A stretch of 64,000 nt of DNA from the NCBI RefSeq assembly GCF_037975245.1, contig NC_092579.1, positions 23,295,166-23,359,165 of the forward strand, given 5' to 3'. The first letter of the stretch is position 1; the number at the start of each line of letters is the position of its first letter. The translations under genes were made by a program, and so were the position numbers. The notes under the pieces are model-generated. The model was given only the letters and a program-made list of their open reading frames with translations. It made no database searches and had not been told where the DNA came from. Below are positions 50,515 to 61,511 of the stretch, piece by piece. The stretch is from Apostichopus japonicus. Its lineage: Eukaryota; Echinodermata; Holothuroidea; Aspidochirotida; Stichopodidae.

Positions 50515-51165
50515 AGGATCTAATCTATAGAAACTAACTGGAAACACGGTTTCTGTATCAATACTGTTAATAATCTACCTTAAAAATATGAAAAGAAAAA
50601 ACACAGGGAAAACTTATATTTCATATCCTTGTGACATGATGACATCACTAATTTAAAACAATGACAGCTCATCAGACACGGTTTCAATGTCAGTATACTG
50701 TTAATAATCTACCTTAAAAATATGAAAAGAAAAAACACAGGGAAAACTTATATTTCATATCCTTGTGCCATTATGACATCTAATAATCCATATCTTGAAA
50801 ATATGAAAAGATGAAACAGGGAGAAAGCTAAATATTTCATATCCTTGTGCCATTATGACATCACAGATTTAAAACAATGAGAGCTCATCAGACACGGTTT
50901 CAATGTCAGTACTGTTAATTATCTACCTTGAAAATATGAAAAGATAAAACAGGGGAAAAGCTTAAGATTTCATATCCTTGTGTCATTATGACATCACAGA
51001 TTTAAACAATAACAGCTCACCAGACACGGTTTGATTGTCAGTACTGTTAATAATCTATCTTAAAAATATGAAATGAAAAAACAAGGAAAAAGCTAAAATA
51101 TTTCATATCCTTGTGTCATTATGACATCACAGATTTAAAACAATGACAACTCAACATACACGACT
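50515..51165. repeat. ~132-bp tandem repeat, about five units
   Basis: Each unit holds CACGGTTTCAATGTCAGTA, TTAATAATCTACCTTAAAAA, ATTTCATATCCTTGTG and TTATGACATCACAGATTTAA. The landmark CACGGTTT is at 50545, 50677, 50893 and 51025; the 216-bp gap reflects an internally deleted unit. Confidence 0.92.
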
Positions 51166-51209
51166 TTAAAACTAGGATATCTCCAAAATGAAAAATAAGA
51201 AGAAGATAT

Positions 51210-51216
51210 TTCTTAG
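51210..51216. repeat. Target-duplication candidate TTCTTAG (left)
   Basis: Repeated at 51425-51431, abutting the element ends. Confidence 0.55.
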
Positions 51217-51424
51217 CACCCGATACACACAGAGAACTCAGTTACTACTGTAAGTTTTGAATCCAGTTGTTGGGATTTGTTGGGATTACACATATCCTCA
51301 GTTCTTACTGTAAACTTAATAGCACATGCTACCGCTTTATCAGATTTGTCAGCACGATCCAGTATTTACTGTGGTACAAAACTTTAGATTTACAGTAGTT
51401 ACTGTAATCTCTGTGAATCGGCTG
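51217..51424. mobile_element. Short TIR element, hAT-like, 208 bp
   Basis: Left end CACCCGATACACACAGAGAA; reverse complement of right end CAGCCGATTCACAGAGATTA, both continuing into a TTACT..TGTAA motif. A 7-bp direct repeat TTCTTAG flanks it (8 bp with one mismatch is possible, which would fit hAT). The interior is shared, inverted, with 29693-29805 and, direct, with 29842-29954. Confidence 0.7.
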
Positions 51425-51431
51425 TTCTTAG
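51425..51431. repeat. Target-duplication candidate TTCTTAG (right)
   Basis: Right partner of 51210-51216. Confidence 0.55.
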
Positions 51432-52044
51432 ATATTTAGATATCTTCACAAAGATCTCTGTCATTATATTAGCCAAATAAGATGGTTGGGTCCTTTAAAT
51501 TTACAAATATCAGTAACTCCATGTCAATTCTCAGCGGCGGCGCACATGCATCGTGGTCCAAGGGTTGACAGAAGTCAAATGTTCTTGTGTGTATAGAAGA
51601 GTCACACAGGGCTGATGTGGGCTGGTATCATGGCGTTAAATTATTATTCAATTAGAGACAACGAAGCTGAGGCACTTAATACGTATAAATAAACAAGGAT
51701 TGTGGTATTAAACAAACTGGTATTTGTAGGTTTACAAGAAACCAGGAGAATTTGTTTATAGGAGACAGATTGTCTCGTTGTTTCATATTATTTCAAATAA
51801 TTTAACAACAATTTACAGTTAATATATACATAAGAACAAACATTTTTGACGCTTCCAAGTATTCCAAAGATGTGTTTAGTCATGTAATAAACATTTAACG
51901 TTATACACCGTCATGAATTAATACCCTAATACCATCACACAGTAATGCAGTGATACCGTTATACCTTTACATAAATATCGACCCAGCTACTCAAAGCACT
52001 GCACGTCACTATTCCATTTAAACCTGGATTGAGAAAATGACATC
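51432..52044. other. No gene recognised
   Basis: Ordinary AT-rich sequence. Confidence 0.45.
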
Positions 52045-52539
52045 TTAAAGGAGCATTCCAACCAATGGAAATGCTAATACAAAAAAAGAAACTAGAAGAC
52101 CAACATAGAAATACAGAGAGATGAATGTCTTCAAATTCTTCTATTTGTTGGGACTCATAAAATATAAAAACTGAAATTTTGCCTAAAATGGCACCCTTTT
52201 CAGTGTAATTTAGTATAAACCTCCAATAGTGTAGGCTTGCCATCTCCAGTATTGGCATGTTACAGTCCTTCCCTGTTTGGATCTAACCGGCATCAAATAA
52301 ATAACTCTTTTACGGATCTGTTACGCAGTATATTTGCCATAAATAGTTCTACTCCATAACGTAATAAAAATCTTTTCATAAACTATCGTTTGTACTTTTG
52401 TCTTGTGTTTATTTCTGATTTTTTTTTTGGCGCGCGATTTCTTGAAATATACCGTAACTGCAGGAAGCTGACATCATTGGATATGGCTGGTGATATCACC
52501 TTTGTGGTGATTTTTATATTGCTCGGAAGGCTCCTTTAA
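52045..52539. mobile_element. TTAA-flanked MITE, 487 bp
   Basis: TTAA at 52045-52048 and 52536-52539. The left end is AGGAGCATTCCAACC; the reverse complement of the right end is AGGAGCCTTCCGAGC. The termini match the 37.1-kb and 45.3-kb elements, giving a family with a TTAA target. A 99-codon minus frame (51959-52258) crosses the left boundary and is not a gene. Confidence 0.65.
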
Positions 52540-53374
52540 CAGTTTCTCCGCCGATTCACTGTCAAAATGGCACTAAAAATAAAAGTTACTAATGTTATAA
52601 TATACAGGAAATAGGACAGGTGGAATGTGTGCGTGTGTGTATCAATGTCAATGATAACATTTGATAGTTAAGTTATAAGGAAATATTCGACAAATATCGA
52701 TCCAAAGTCATTCAAATCGCAAGACATGTTTGATATGAAGTATAGATAAGCAGTGAGTTGAAATTTAGCTGGTATGTATACTAACATTGAATATAGTATA
52801 TAGTATTTTACAGTATATGGATTTACATATTTATGCAGAAGAACAGTATATACTGTTGGTCGCACAGCACGGTGTTTGCATTGTCTGTTATTTGAATCTG
52901 TATTTGATATTTACAGACAAAAACAGGGTGGAAAACGACACAGATTTTGAATTTTCAGATCTGAGAAAAGGGCGGGAAGAAAGCTCACCTTGTCAAGTCG
53001 TCCGGATTTCCTTTTTTTGGGTGTAAACTGTCAAGGAGGCATGCATATAGCGCATTTGGAGCAATTCCAAATCTTTTTAAAACGCATCATACTGCAGCGC
53101 TTAAGTGTATAATGCTGCGCCCGACGCGAAGAGCATCATACTGCTGTATAGTAAAGCTCCGTCCACGCCTTATAACTATTTCTGATATATCAATTAACTA
53201 ATGTTTTGCATTGTCTTCGCACATAATGCCAACACACGGTCTTGCAGTCAATAGATGATCTCACAAAGCATTTCATAACATTTGCCGCATTTGCACAACA
53301 GATATATCTCATTTGCATATCATTTGGGATGATTTAGTAATATAGATTGTCTCCGCCATCATAAAACATCATGA
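52540..53374. other. No gene recognised
   Basis: AT-rich. A small repeat GCATCATACTGC occurs twice near 53083 and 53132. Confidence 0.45.
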
Positions 53375-53376
53375 CG

Positions 53377-53414
<38 letters not shown>
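53375..53414. repeat. (TA)n microsatellite
   Basis: TA repeat with one TTT interruption. Confidence 0.95.
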
Positions 53415-53416
<2 letters not shown>

Positions 53417-53916
53417 CACCTCGTTTTTAGCATACATGAATTCATATACCGTTTAACAATATCATTTGATATATTTGTATACTCCATCTCAATATTCCTG
53501 GAGTGTCCATGGGGGCGTTTATTCATTGAATGCATACTCTATGAGACTTGTATGCCTCTCCTAAGTTATACACACCTACGATGGCTTACCAGTAATCTAA
53601 ATTGATACGTGCAAACCTCAAGTTTTTCGTCATGTTTTTGAGGTGAGTTGTTTGCGTACGTGCATCATAATGTCAATGACCACCCCAGACTTACTCATAA
53701 AACCTTTCCTCTCTCTCTTTTCTCTTTCTCTCTTTTTGGTAACATGAATAGACTTGGTAAGAGCGAGTATAATTAGTAAACAAGTAAGCTGATGGTGGAT
53801 GGTGCGTACTAACTAACTAACTATAGGACTGATGTAACGGTATTTGGTAGGCATGAGATCACACGTGGGTCAGTTCACATGCAATAGTGTATAATTTAAG
53901 TAGTCTTTTTTAAGTA

Positions 53917-53917
<1 letters not shown>
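53415..53917. other. No gene recognised
   Basis: Contains a CTCTCTTT-type pyrimidine run at about 53709-53737. Confidence 0.45.

Positions 53918-53959
<42 letters not shown>
53918..53959. repeat. (TA)n microsatellite
   Basis: Uninterrupted TA repeat. Confidence 0.95.
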
Positions 53960-53960
<1 letters not shown>

Positions 53961-54336
53961 CATGTTGATTTCTCTTTCAAAGATGCATGGTAGCATACGT
54001 TATAATGATAAATATCCGTTCACTTACACAATAATTCGTTCCAGTAATGTATAACCGACATACTACTTTCGATAGTAGTTTAACACGAGGTTATCCTCTC
54101 AGGCTGGATAGCTGTAACATTAACCGTTCATGATATACTTTCCATTTTCATTTACAATGACCATGCACCGACAGATTGCTTTTCTTTAACAACGAGATCT
54201 TAAAGGTTTGCTTACAGAGTTCAAGCCTCTTACCATACCAGTAAAACAAGCTATCCTACGCTGTGCATCGAAGGCATAGAGTGCACGGTCTATAACCTGG
54301 TATTAATTGTTCCAATTTTAATAGCACATATTCCAT

Positions 54337-54500
54337 CAATTCACCAACATGCAAGCCACAACAATACTCACCCAGTTGGTATGGTAGAACCCCCCCCCCC
54401 CCCCACAGAAGGTGTTGCGTTGTTACTTTTTTATGGCTCTTAGGGGAGAACACGTTGGGTGGATTGAAATTGACTCTGTATGGAACTTGCTTCAAATACC
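54337..54500. repeat. Dispersed repeat family, copy 2
   Basis: Same ordered blocks as 23498-23665: ACATGCAAGCCACAA, TTACTTTTTTATGGCTC, GGGGAGAACA and GGATTGAAATTGACTCT. Carries a C homopolymer (about 54389-54404) absent from copy 1. Confidence 0.6.
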
Positions 54501-56195
54501 ATGTAAACGTTACTATATTGTTAACAACAGTTACCTTAATTGTAAATTATAGATTATATTAGATTATATTATAAATTATAGCCAATCATAGTACTGTATG
54601 AGCCATTGTATAGCCTTCCATATTAAATGGACCATAATATATGTACTGTTCGAAAGGGTCTTGGCCCAAATGACGTCACTTTATCTTTTCGGAGACGAAA
54701 ACCACTACTTTGTATTTTTGTTTAGGTAACCTTTCTTTTTACTCCAAAGAGAACTCAAATAATAAGATATCAGATGTGTGAAACTATAAACGCCAGCATG
54801 ACTATACGTAAATTTTCTCAAGTTCCTGATAAATTACAAAGCGAAAGAATCACCGTAACAAATTTACGCAAACAAAACAGGATATTACTAAAACACTGAA
54901 TACAAGGGGGTGGATGCATGGACACATCGCAATGGCGAGTCCTCCCCCTTATAACAGGATGTACGGCTTGTGGTAATAAATTCATACAATACATCAAATA
55001 AAAAAGTTGAATATATGGACAGAATAGTCTATACATTTCTATATTTACATAATGCGAAAAGTGACCCTATTTATAATTAACAAAATGTCCCTTTGTTGAG
55101 CAATTACAGGAAAGACGTAAGTAGATAGTGCTCTTTTGTTGCAAAATTAAAAAGAAAAAGAGTATATCTCTAGTAATTAAATAAGTGCCGTTTTTTTGAA
55201 AGAAAAACCGCCTTTCAATTACTCTAAATTGTGGTTCAGTATGCACAGTGTTCAATTTTGTCGAGTCGTTTTTTCGAGGTTTTTTCAAGTCAAAGTCACA
55301 TGTATCAGTGCCCTACAAAATTTGTGCCCCCCACCCCCATCCCACCCTCAGATTAAGTCCTCTTTCGCGGCCTCTGCTACCATCAACATATTTTATTGTC
55401 ATATAGCGTTGATTATGGATACGAACTTTGTTCTCGTTAGTAGGTATAGGTCTACCTGACGCCTACACCCCCATATACGACATATTCTGTTGTACCCCTT
55501 ATACATGCTACTCATATATGCATAGTATACATACCTTCAACGATACTGAACTATCCTTTGGATACTTTGCCAAGAGTGTATAACTATTGATCAAGCACTA
55601 AAAAGTGTTAGACTGAAGACTATTTGCTAATTATTTGCTAATTATAAGATTATTTGCACTTTCTATTTCTAGGGCTGTGAACATACATGGCCGTATATAC
55701 ATCAATTACAATACGTGCATATATAACCGGCACTTATGCAATAGGCTTACTAAAGAGAAACAATTTGCAGACGCCAGCATGCGTTGTTAGGTTTGACCCA
55801 AAGTTTCTCAGTCCTACCCAATTCGCGTTCCATGAACCCACGTCATATAGCGACCGAATTCAATAAAATCCAGGCGGAAATTGTTGGATGGGGACAAGCA
55901 AAACTATCGTCCAATCTCTAATTAAGCCAACTGATCTAACGTTCATTATCTCTCTTGAGACCAGGGACGGCTTGAAGTGATAGTGGAGTGGTAAGGTTAT
56001 ATATAGGTCGCAAGATTGCTTGTAATATGAACTAAATAACGTTCAACTACGAAAAAAAAAATACAGTGGAAGAGAATGAACCCTTAGCACAAACGAAGGT
56101 ATATAGACAAAAATACATCTTCTCTCGATATAAATTGTTGTTAAAGTTGAGAATCTCCCGAAGAAAAAGTACTCTAAGGGACATAAATAAATAAA
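54501..56195. other. No gene recognised
   Basis: A C-rich patch at 55325-55350 (GTGCCCCCCACCCCCATCCC) resembles the C-rich subterminal part of the hAT-like element at 15980-16385 but lacks paired ends. Otherwise AT-rich. Confidence 0.4.
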
Positions 56196-56198
56196 TAA

Positions 56199-56234
<36 letters not shown>
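56196..56234. repeat. (AAAT)n-(TA)n microsatellite
   Basis: AAAT units from about 56184 pass into TA repeats. Confidence 0.95.
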
Positions 56235-58021
56235 CGAAGGATATATCACATATCTGCAGTAGTGTATTGAATTACTAAGTATTGCTTGCTTCCTAATTCG
56301 CGCAAGCTTACCTACTAGCCTATAGTATTATAAAGTGGCATTTGAAGTGCCCAGGAAGAGTACACATAGATATATTTATATATAACGGTTGATGACGTAA
56401 AGGAGTTTCATGGGTCACATTTGATCATATTAACTATAATTAATTGCGATAGCTCGAATAGATTTTACAAATTAAAGGTGGCATGCGGGTCGTATTCACA
56501 TTTATTTAAATTATAGTATCACTCATTCATATAGTATAAGAAACTATCACTCTACGTTAAGGAAGTGTGACGTAACATAGAAGGTAACGTATGTATACCT
56601 TGGACGCTGGCCCCAGGCACAGTGAATTAAGATAATGTGGGCCTTATCATCGCATCAGTAAAAGCGACGAATTGTTGATTACCGGTGGCAGAGGCAGGCC
56701 AATGCATCTGTTAGTTTTCCGCGTTCAGATAAATCATATTGAGAAATATGTGTAATCTTTAATCCCATAATGCAATGCGCTTACATATAAGACAGTCGCC
56801 GATATCATTAATTCCCTCAAACTCGATATGTTGGCGTTGTAAGCCGTATGTATGCTAACGTGTCATAAATGGTCAAATGCACTGTTATATACATGCAGAT
56901 GGTAAAGTGATTTCAAATTGTTAGAAACTTGCTAAAATACTTTATTTTCTAATAAACTTGCTTATTAAGCCCCATGGGAAATTCATGCTTCTTAACGTGG
57001 CATTGACTGCTAACCAATCACCCCGCACACATGTATGGATTGTACCAATTCCCTTAAAGGAGGGCTCGCTCGTAAATTCCTCGTAAATTCTGTCCTTCAC
57101 ACCATATATTTTAAGTTCTTCGTGGTAAAGTTCGATTATCGATAAATTGTTTACCATGAATTGTTTTCACAAGTTTATCAAAGACAATCAGAAAAGAAAC
57201 GGCAAAAAGATGGTGAATAGAAGAATTACATTCGTTGTAACCGGAGTATGGTTGCAAGTTATGCCATATTTGTAAATTAAATTAGTTCGTACAACCAAGT
57301 AGAAAAACCAGTTGGATCGCAGCAATGTATTTGGGCCTTTTTTTTTACCTCTAACAAAATGAAGTCAGTTTTTAGTTCTTTCTCCGTGACGAACTTTCTC
57401 TATTGAGCATTTTAAAATTTCTATTGACTTTATTGAATTAGACGATGTTCTCGAGTATATGCAAATTAGTTCTCATAGTCATGTCAAGGGTATCATGCAA
57501 AGTAGTTTCGCTGCAGAGAAGAAAAATAAAAAAAATAAATAAATAAAATATGCATCTTGTGTAATTTAGGAAAAGAGTTCTAAAATCACATTGGCTTGAA
57601 TATTTATAACGCTTTTAAGTTTGGCCATTATGTTATCGGTGAAAATGAAATAAATGGAATGCGATAGAAAAGAATAAGAAGCCATATATATGGTTTTCAA
57701 GGCTAAGGGTAACTTGAGGGTCGATAATCCGAAAATATGGTTGATAACATGTATGTAAATGTTTTGTTCAACAATAATTGTATCAAACCTATTGAGTATT
57801 ATACACAAAGAAACAATGCAGTAATATTAATTACATGATCGCAATTTATTCAATAATTTATTAACTCGATTCGATTCGTAACATTTCAACATTTTTTACG
57901 TCATCAGTTTGAAAAGAAAATGATCTAGTCAAGCTATTGGGCTTGATTGTTGTGGAGTTTTAACAACAAATCGAAAATACAGAAGGTATCACACCCGACT
58001 CATGAATCTGCTTAAATCTAG
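56235..58021. other. No gene recognised
   Basis: AT-rich. Frames of 71 and 80 codons (56942-57157, 57566-57808) are not recognisable. Confidence 0.45.
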
Positions 58022-58645
58022 TCCCGTGTGACACTGCTAACACGTATATGTATATATTGTGTATTATCTCTACCGTGTTACACTGCAAGCACGTATATAA
58101 TTATGTATATAATCGGATCCGTGTTACATTGCAAACATGTATATGTATATTATCGGATCCGTGTTACATTGCAAACATGTTTATTATCGGATCCGTATTA
58201 CATTACAACACGTATATGTATATTGCATATTATCGGATCTGTGTTACATTGCTAACACATATATGTATATTGCATATTATCGGATCCGTGTTACATTGCA
58301 AACACGTATATGTATATTGTATATTATCAGATCCGTGTTACACTGCAAACACGTATGTAACGTATATTATCCTATCCGTGTTAACACTGCAAGCGCGAAT
58401 ATGTATATTGTATATTATCGGAGCCGTGTTACACTGCAAACACGTATATGTATAACGTATATTATCAGATCCGTGTTACACTGCAAGCACGTATATGTAT
58501 AACGTATATTATCCTATCCGTGTTACACTGCAAATACGTATATGTATAACGTATATTATCCTATTCGTGTTACACTGCAAGCGAGTATATGTATATTGTA
58601 TATTATCGGATCCGTTTTACACTGCAAACACGTATTTGTATATAT
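58022..58645. repeat. ~45-bp minisatellite, 14 units
   Basis: The unit is CCGTGTTACACTGCAAACAC plus GTATATGTATATTGTATATTATCGGAT. Fourteen copies are recognisable by the GTGTTACAYTGC core; unit length varies from about 34 to 52 bp, mostly through the TA/TG-rich part. Open frames of up to 135 codons are repeat artefacts. Confidence 0.95.
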
Positions 58646-61209
58646 TGTATAGGCTACTATCGGATTAACAAGAATATTTACAAACAAATCAATTTTGAAA
58701 TGTATTGAAAGTGTTAAACTGCTCGCCGTTTTGTTTATTAAAATTACGTCGTTTCCGCGTGACGTTAATAATCTTGTCATTGAAGGTTTGGGGTACGGAA
58801 GGTTCCCCGATGATCGTGATCTCTCAGATACACTCATGCATACACCTCTGTACAGGAAATAACTTGCATTTGATTTATCGCGTGACGATTCCCTATGACG
58901 TAAATACCAAACAAAAACAAAACTAAAATAGCAAAACTGTAGGTTAACCACATCGGTTCAATGATTTATCAATGGAGGTTCCGACCTGCCACCGTACCCC
59001 GCCCCCCCCCCCCGCCCCTGACGTCTCGTCCGTGAAGTTGAAACATTAGCAGCATTGGGGCAAGGAGGGCTGGGGGAAAATGGATTGGGGTGGGGTGGTC
59101 TGGTTAACTAATGGTGTGTTGTGTACAACTCTATACCCCATGCAGAGTTCAATCCACAATGAAATCAATGGGCATTGTTTGGCTTATGAAAATCACGATA
59201 ACATATACTTTAAAAGAAAAATCTTGGGCATACTATATGCCCAGTTGATACGGCAATCCAGGGTAATTTTTTTTTATCAAGGCCTTCTATTTCTGTACTT
59301 ATAATAAGGTAACAATTGACCAAACTACAAGACATGTTTATTAATTAGTGTTTTATTGATTTAAATCAATTTCGCAATTTTGTATTTATTTGGATTTAAC
59401 ACTTGCATAAAAAAAATGTAAACTCTTCAAAATGTCGGTCATTATTTTGCATCAAACTGCATTAATAAACTACATCGTTATGGGATGTTAGCATCCATAT
59501 ATATATATCTATTGAAAATTTAACAACGCAAAAAATGCTGCTACAAACCCTTTTCCCTCCTAACAAGTTTCTGCTATTTGTTTTAATTGTATATGTAAAA
59601 AGGAATGAAGTAATAACTAAGCATTTGTTGTTACTGTTGTTCTTGACAACAATGAAAACACACTTCATGATAAAAATGATTCAACACGTTTAATATTAAA
59701 GTGTAACAAGATATGAAGAAATCTGATGTGACGTTTGGAAACTAGAAATGAAACCCATCGTTCGTTTCTATAAGCGTGGGAGTCTTAGATGTTTGCTTTA
59801 AAAGTGTTGAAACATTTATAGGATAAGACCAATGACAGGTGACGTCAGCACCGAATTGCTACACATATAGGCACACAATGTTTGTACCCAGCAGTGATTT
59901 CACAGTTGAAACTTAACTTATTTATATTCTAAGAAAAGGACTATAATAGTGCTCTCTGGCCGATATTACCCAAGTCTTCCCCCCCCCCCCCAAAAATGTT
60001 GCAAATATGTCGATTTTAATTTCCATGATTGATCAATTTGCTGAATTCAATGGATTCTATTTACAACCGTATATGTATTAAACTTTTCAAGATTTTCATT
60101 TGTTTACGAAAAAAAATGTCAAATTTCATGGCGGAAACTTTCATGGAATGAGTAAGAAAAACACACATACACAACAGTTTGACAAAAAAAAAAACTTTCC
60201 CGAACATTGATACTTTCCCATGAAAATTGTTAGTTGTCTCAACCCTCTTGTGGCGTCAACAAACTACATAACAATGGCCCAACTCTTTATTAAATGTAAT
60301 ATATAGGCCTATGTATCTCGAAACGACATCCTATTCATTGTCCCGTAATAACTGCATAGCTCACCACCATTCACTAGGGGATGGAGGCTCATTGGTATTT
60401 TGACCCATGACGTCACTCCAATGACGTCAATTCGTCACCACTTTAAGCTCAACGAGATTCAACGCCGGATAAAATGGCACAAATAATTGATAATCAAAGT
60501 CGTGATGGATTGACATTAATAGGTCTTTCCTAGAAACAACAAGTACTCATGCGTTGTGTTGTATTGTCTTGAATTATTTTGGTCGTCACTTGCAGGGACA
60601 GAAATAATGCAGGAATTCGAAAGCCTAACAGAAAGAACGACAACGAACATAGTTAAACAGTTTTTAATATTTTTTATGTATAACAAGGCAACAGCAATGC
60701 CCAGTAGGTGTTAATCATTGTAAGCTCATTTCAGATGAATGTTGGGTAAGATTGCATTCATTTTGTAAACATAATTTGATATGTAACTTAAACTATTTTA
60801 TGAAATAGTTTTGCTCGTTCCTGAAATGTTTACTTTCACGTTGTAGTGGCCTTTATTTTTGGGATTTTGTAAGGGTATGCGGTATACTATAGTTGAAGTC
60901 TTAATTCATTCGACGTTATTATTCAAGACAGTGCATGGAAAGAGATTTCAGGATAAACAACAACCGAATCCCCATCACTAACGTATATAGTGATATAGGT
61001 ATGCTTACGATGAACAAATTCGCCGAAAACAGGTAACGAGTAAAATTTCGCTACTTTTGGGAGATGTAATGTTTGAAGTGTTTCTTCATATATATAACGA
61101 AGACTTGGTCGAGTCTAAAATGAAACGACGCAACTTATGTTTACATGTTTCCCTTTGATTGCTTCCTGTATATATATTATTTGGGAGAGGTGTACACATA
61201 TCTGTTGAT
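58646..61209. other. No gene recognised
   Basis: C homopolymer at about 59001-59014, G-rich run 59059-59098, C-run near 59981-59992, and two TGACGTCA-like sites at 60408-60431 flanked by CCAAT. No exon recognised. Confidence 0.4.
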
Positions 61210-61511
61210 GTCAGGGTCGGATCCAGAATTTTAGACGGCGGGGTGGTGGTGTAGGGGGGGGGGGGGCGCTGGACGTGCCCTGTGACTATTGACGGGACTC
61301 CCATGTAGGAGAGGCTGGGTTCCTTTTATACCCCCACCGTCTACCGAATAAAAAAGACGTGGAAAGGTGCATTTTGAGGCATATTTAGGTTATAATTTTG
61401 GGCTTTAATTAGGTCTAAACGCAAGGGTCTGCTAATGTGTACATTAAGTTTGTTTGTATTGGTTTGTGTGGGAAGGGTGTAAACCCTCACCCCCCCCCCC
61501 CCAGGATCCGC
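61210..61511. mobile_element. Possible TIR transposon with GGATCC ends
   Basis: CAGGGTCGGATCCAGAATTT at the left and, inverted, GCGGATCCTGGGGG at the right are typical of widespread animal hAT-like ends. G and C homopolymers lie just inside each end. Exact borders and a target duplication could not be fixed. Confidence 0.4.

Noticed and set aside
58028-58502. Three overlapping frames of 75-135 codons
   Set aside because: Translations of the ~45-bp minisatellite in several frames.
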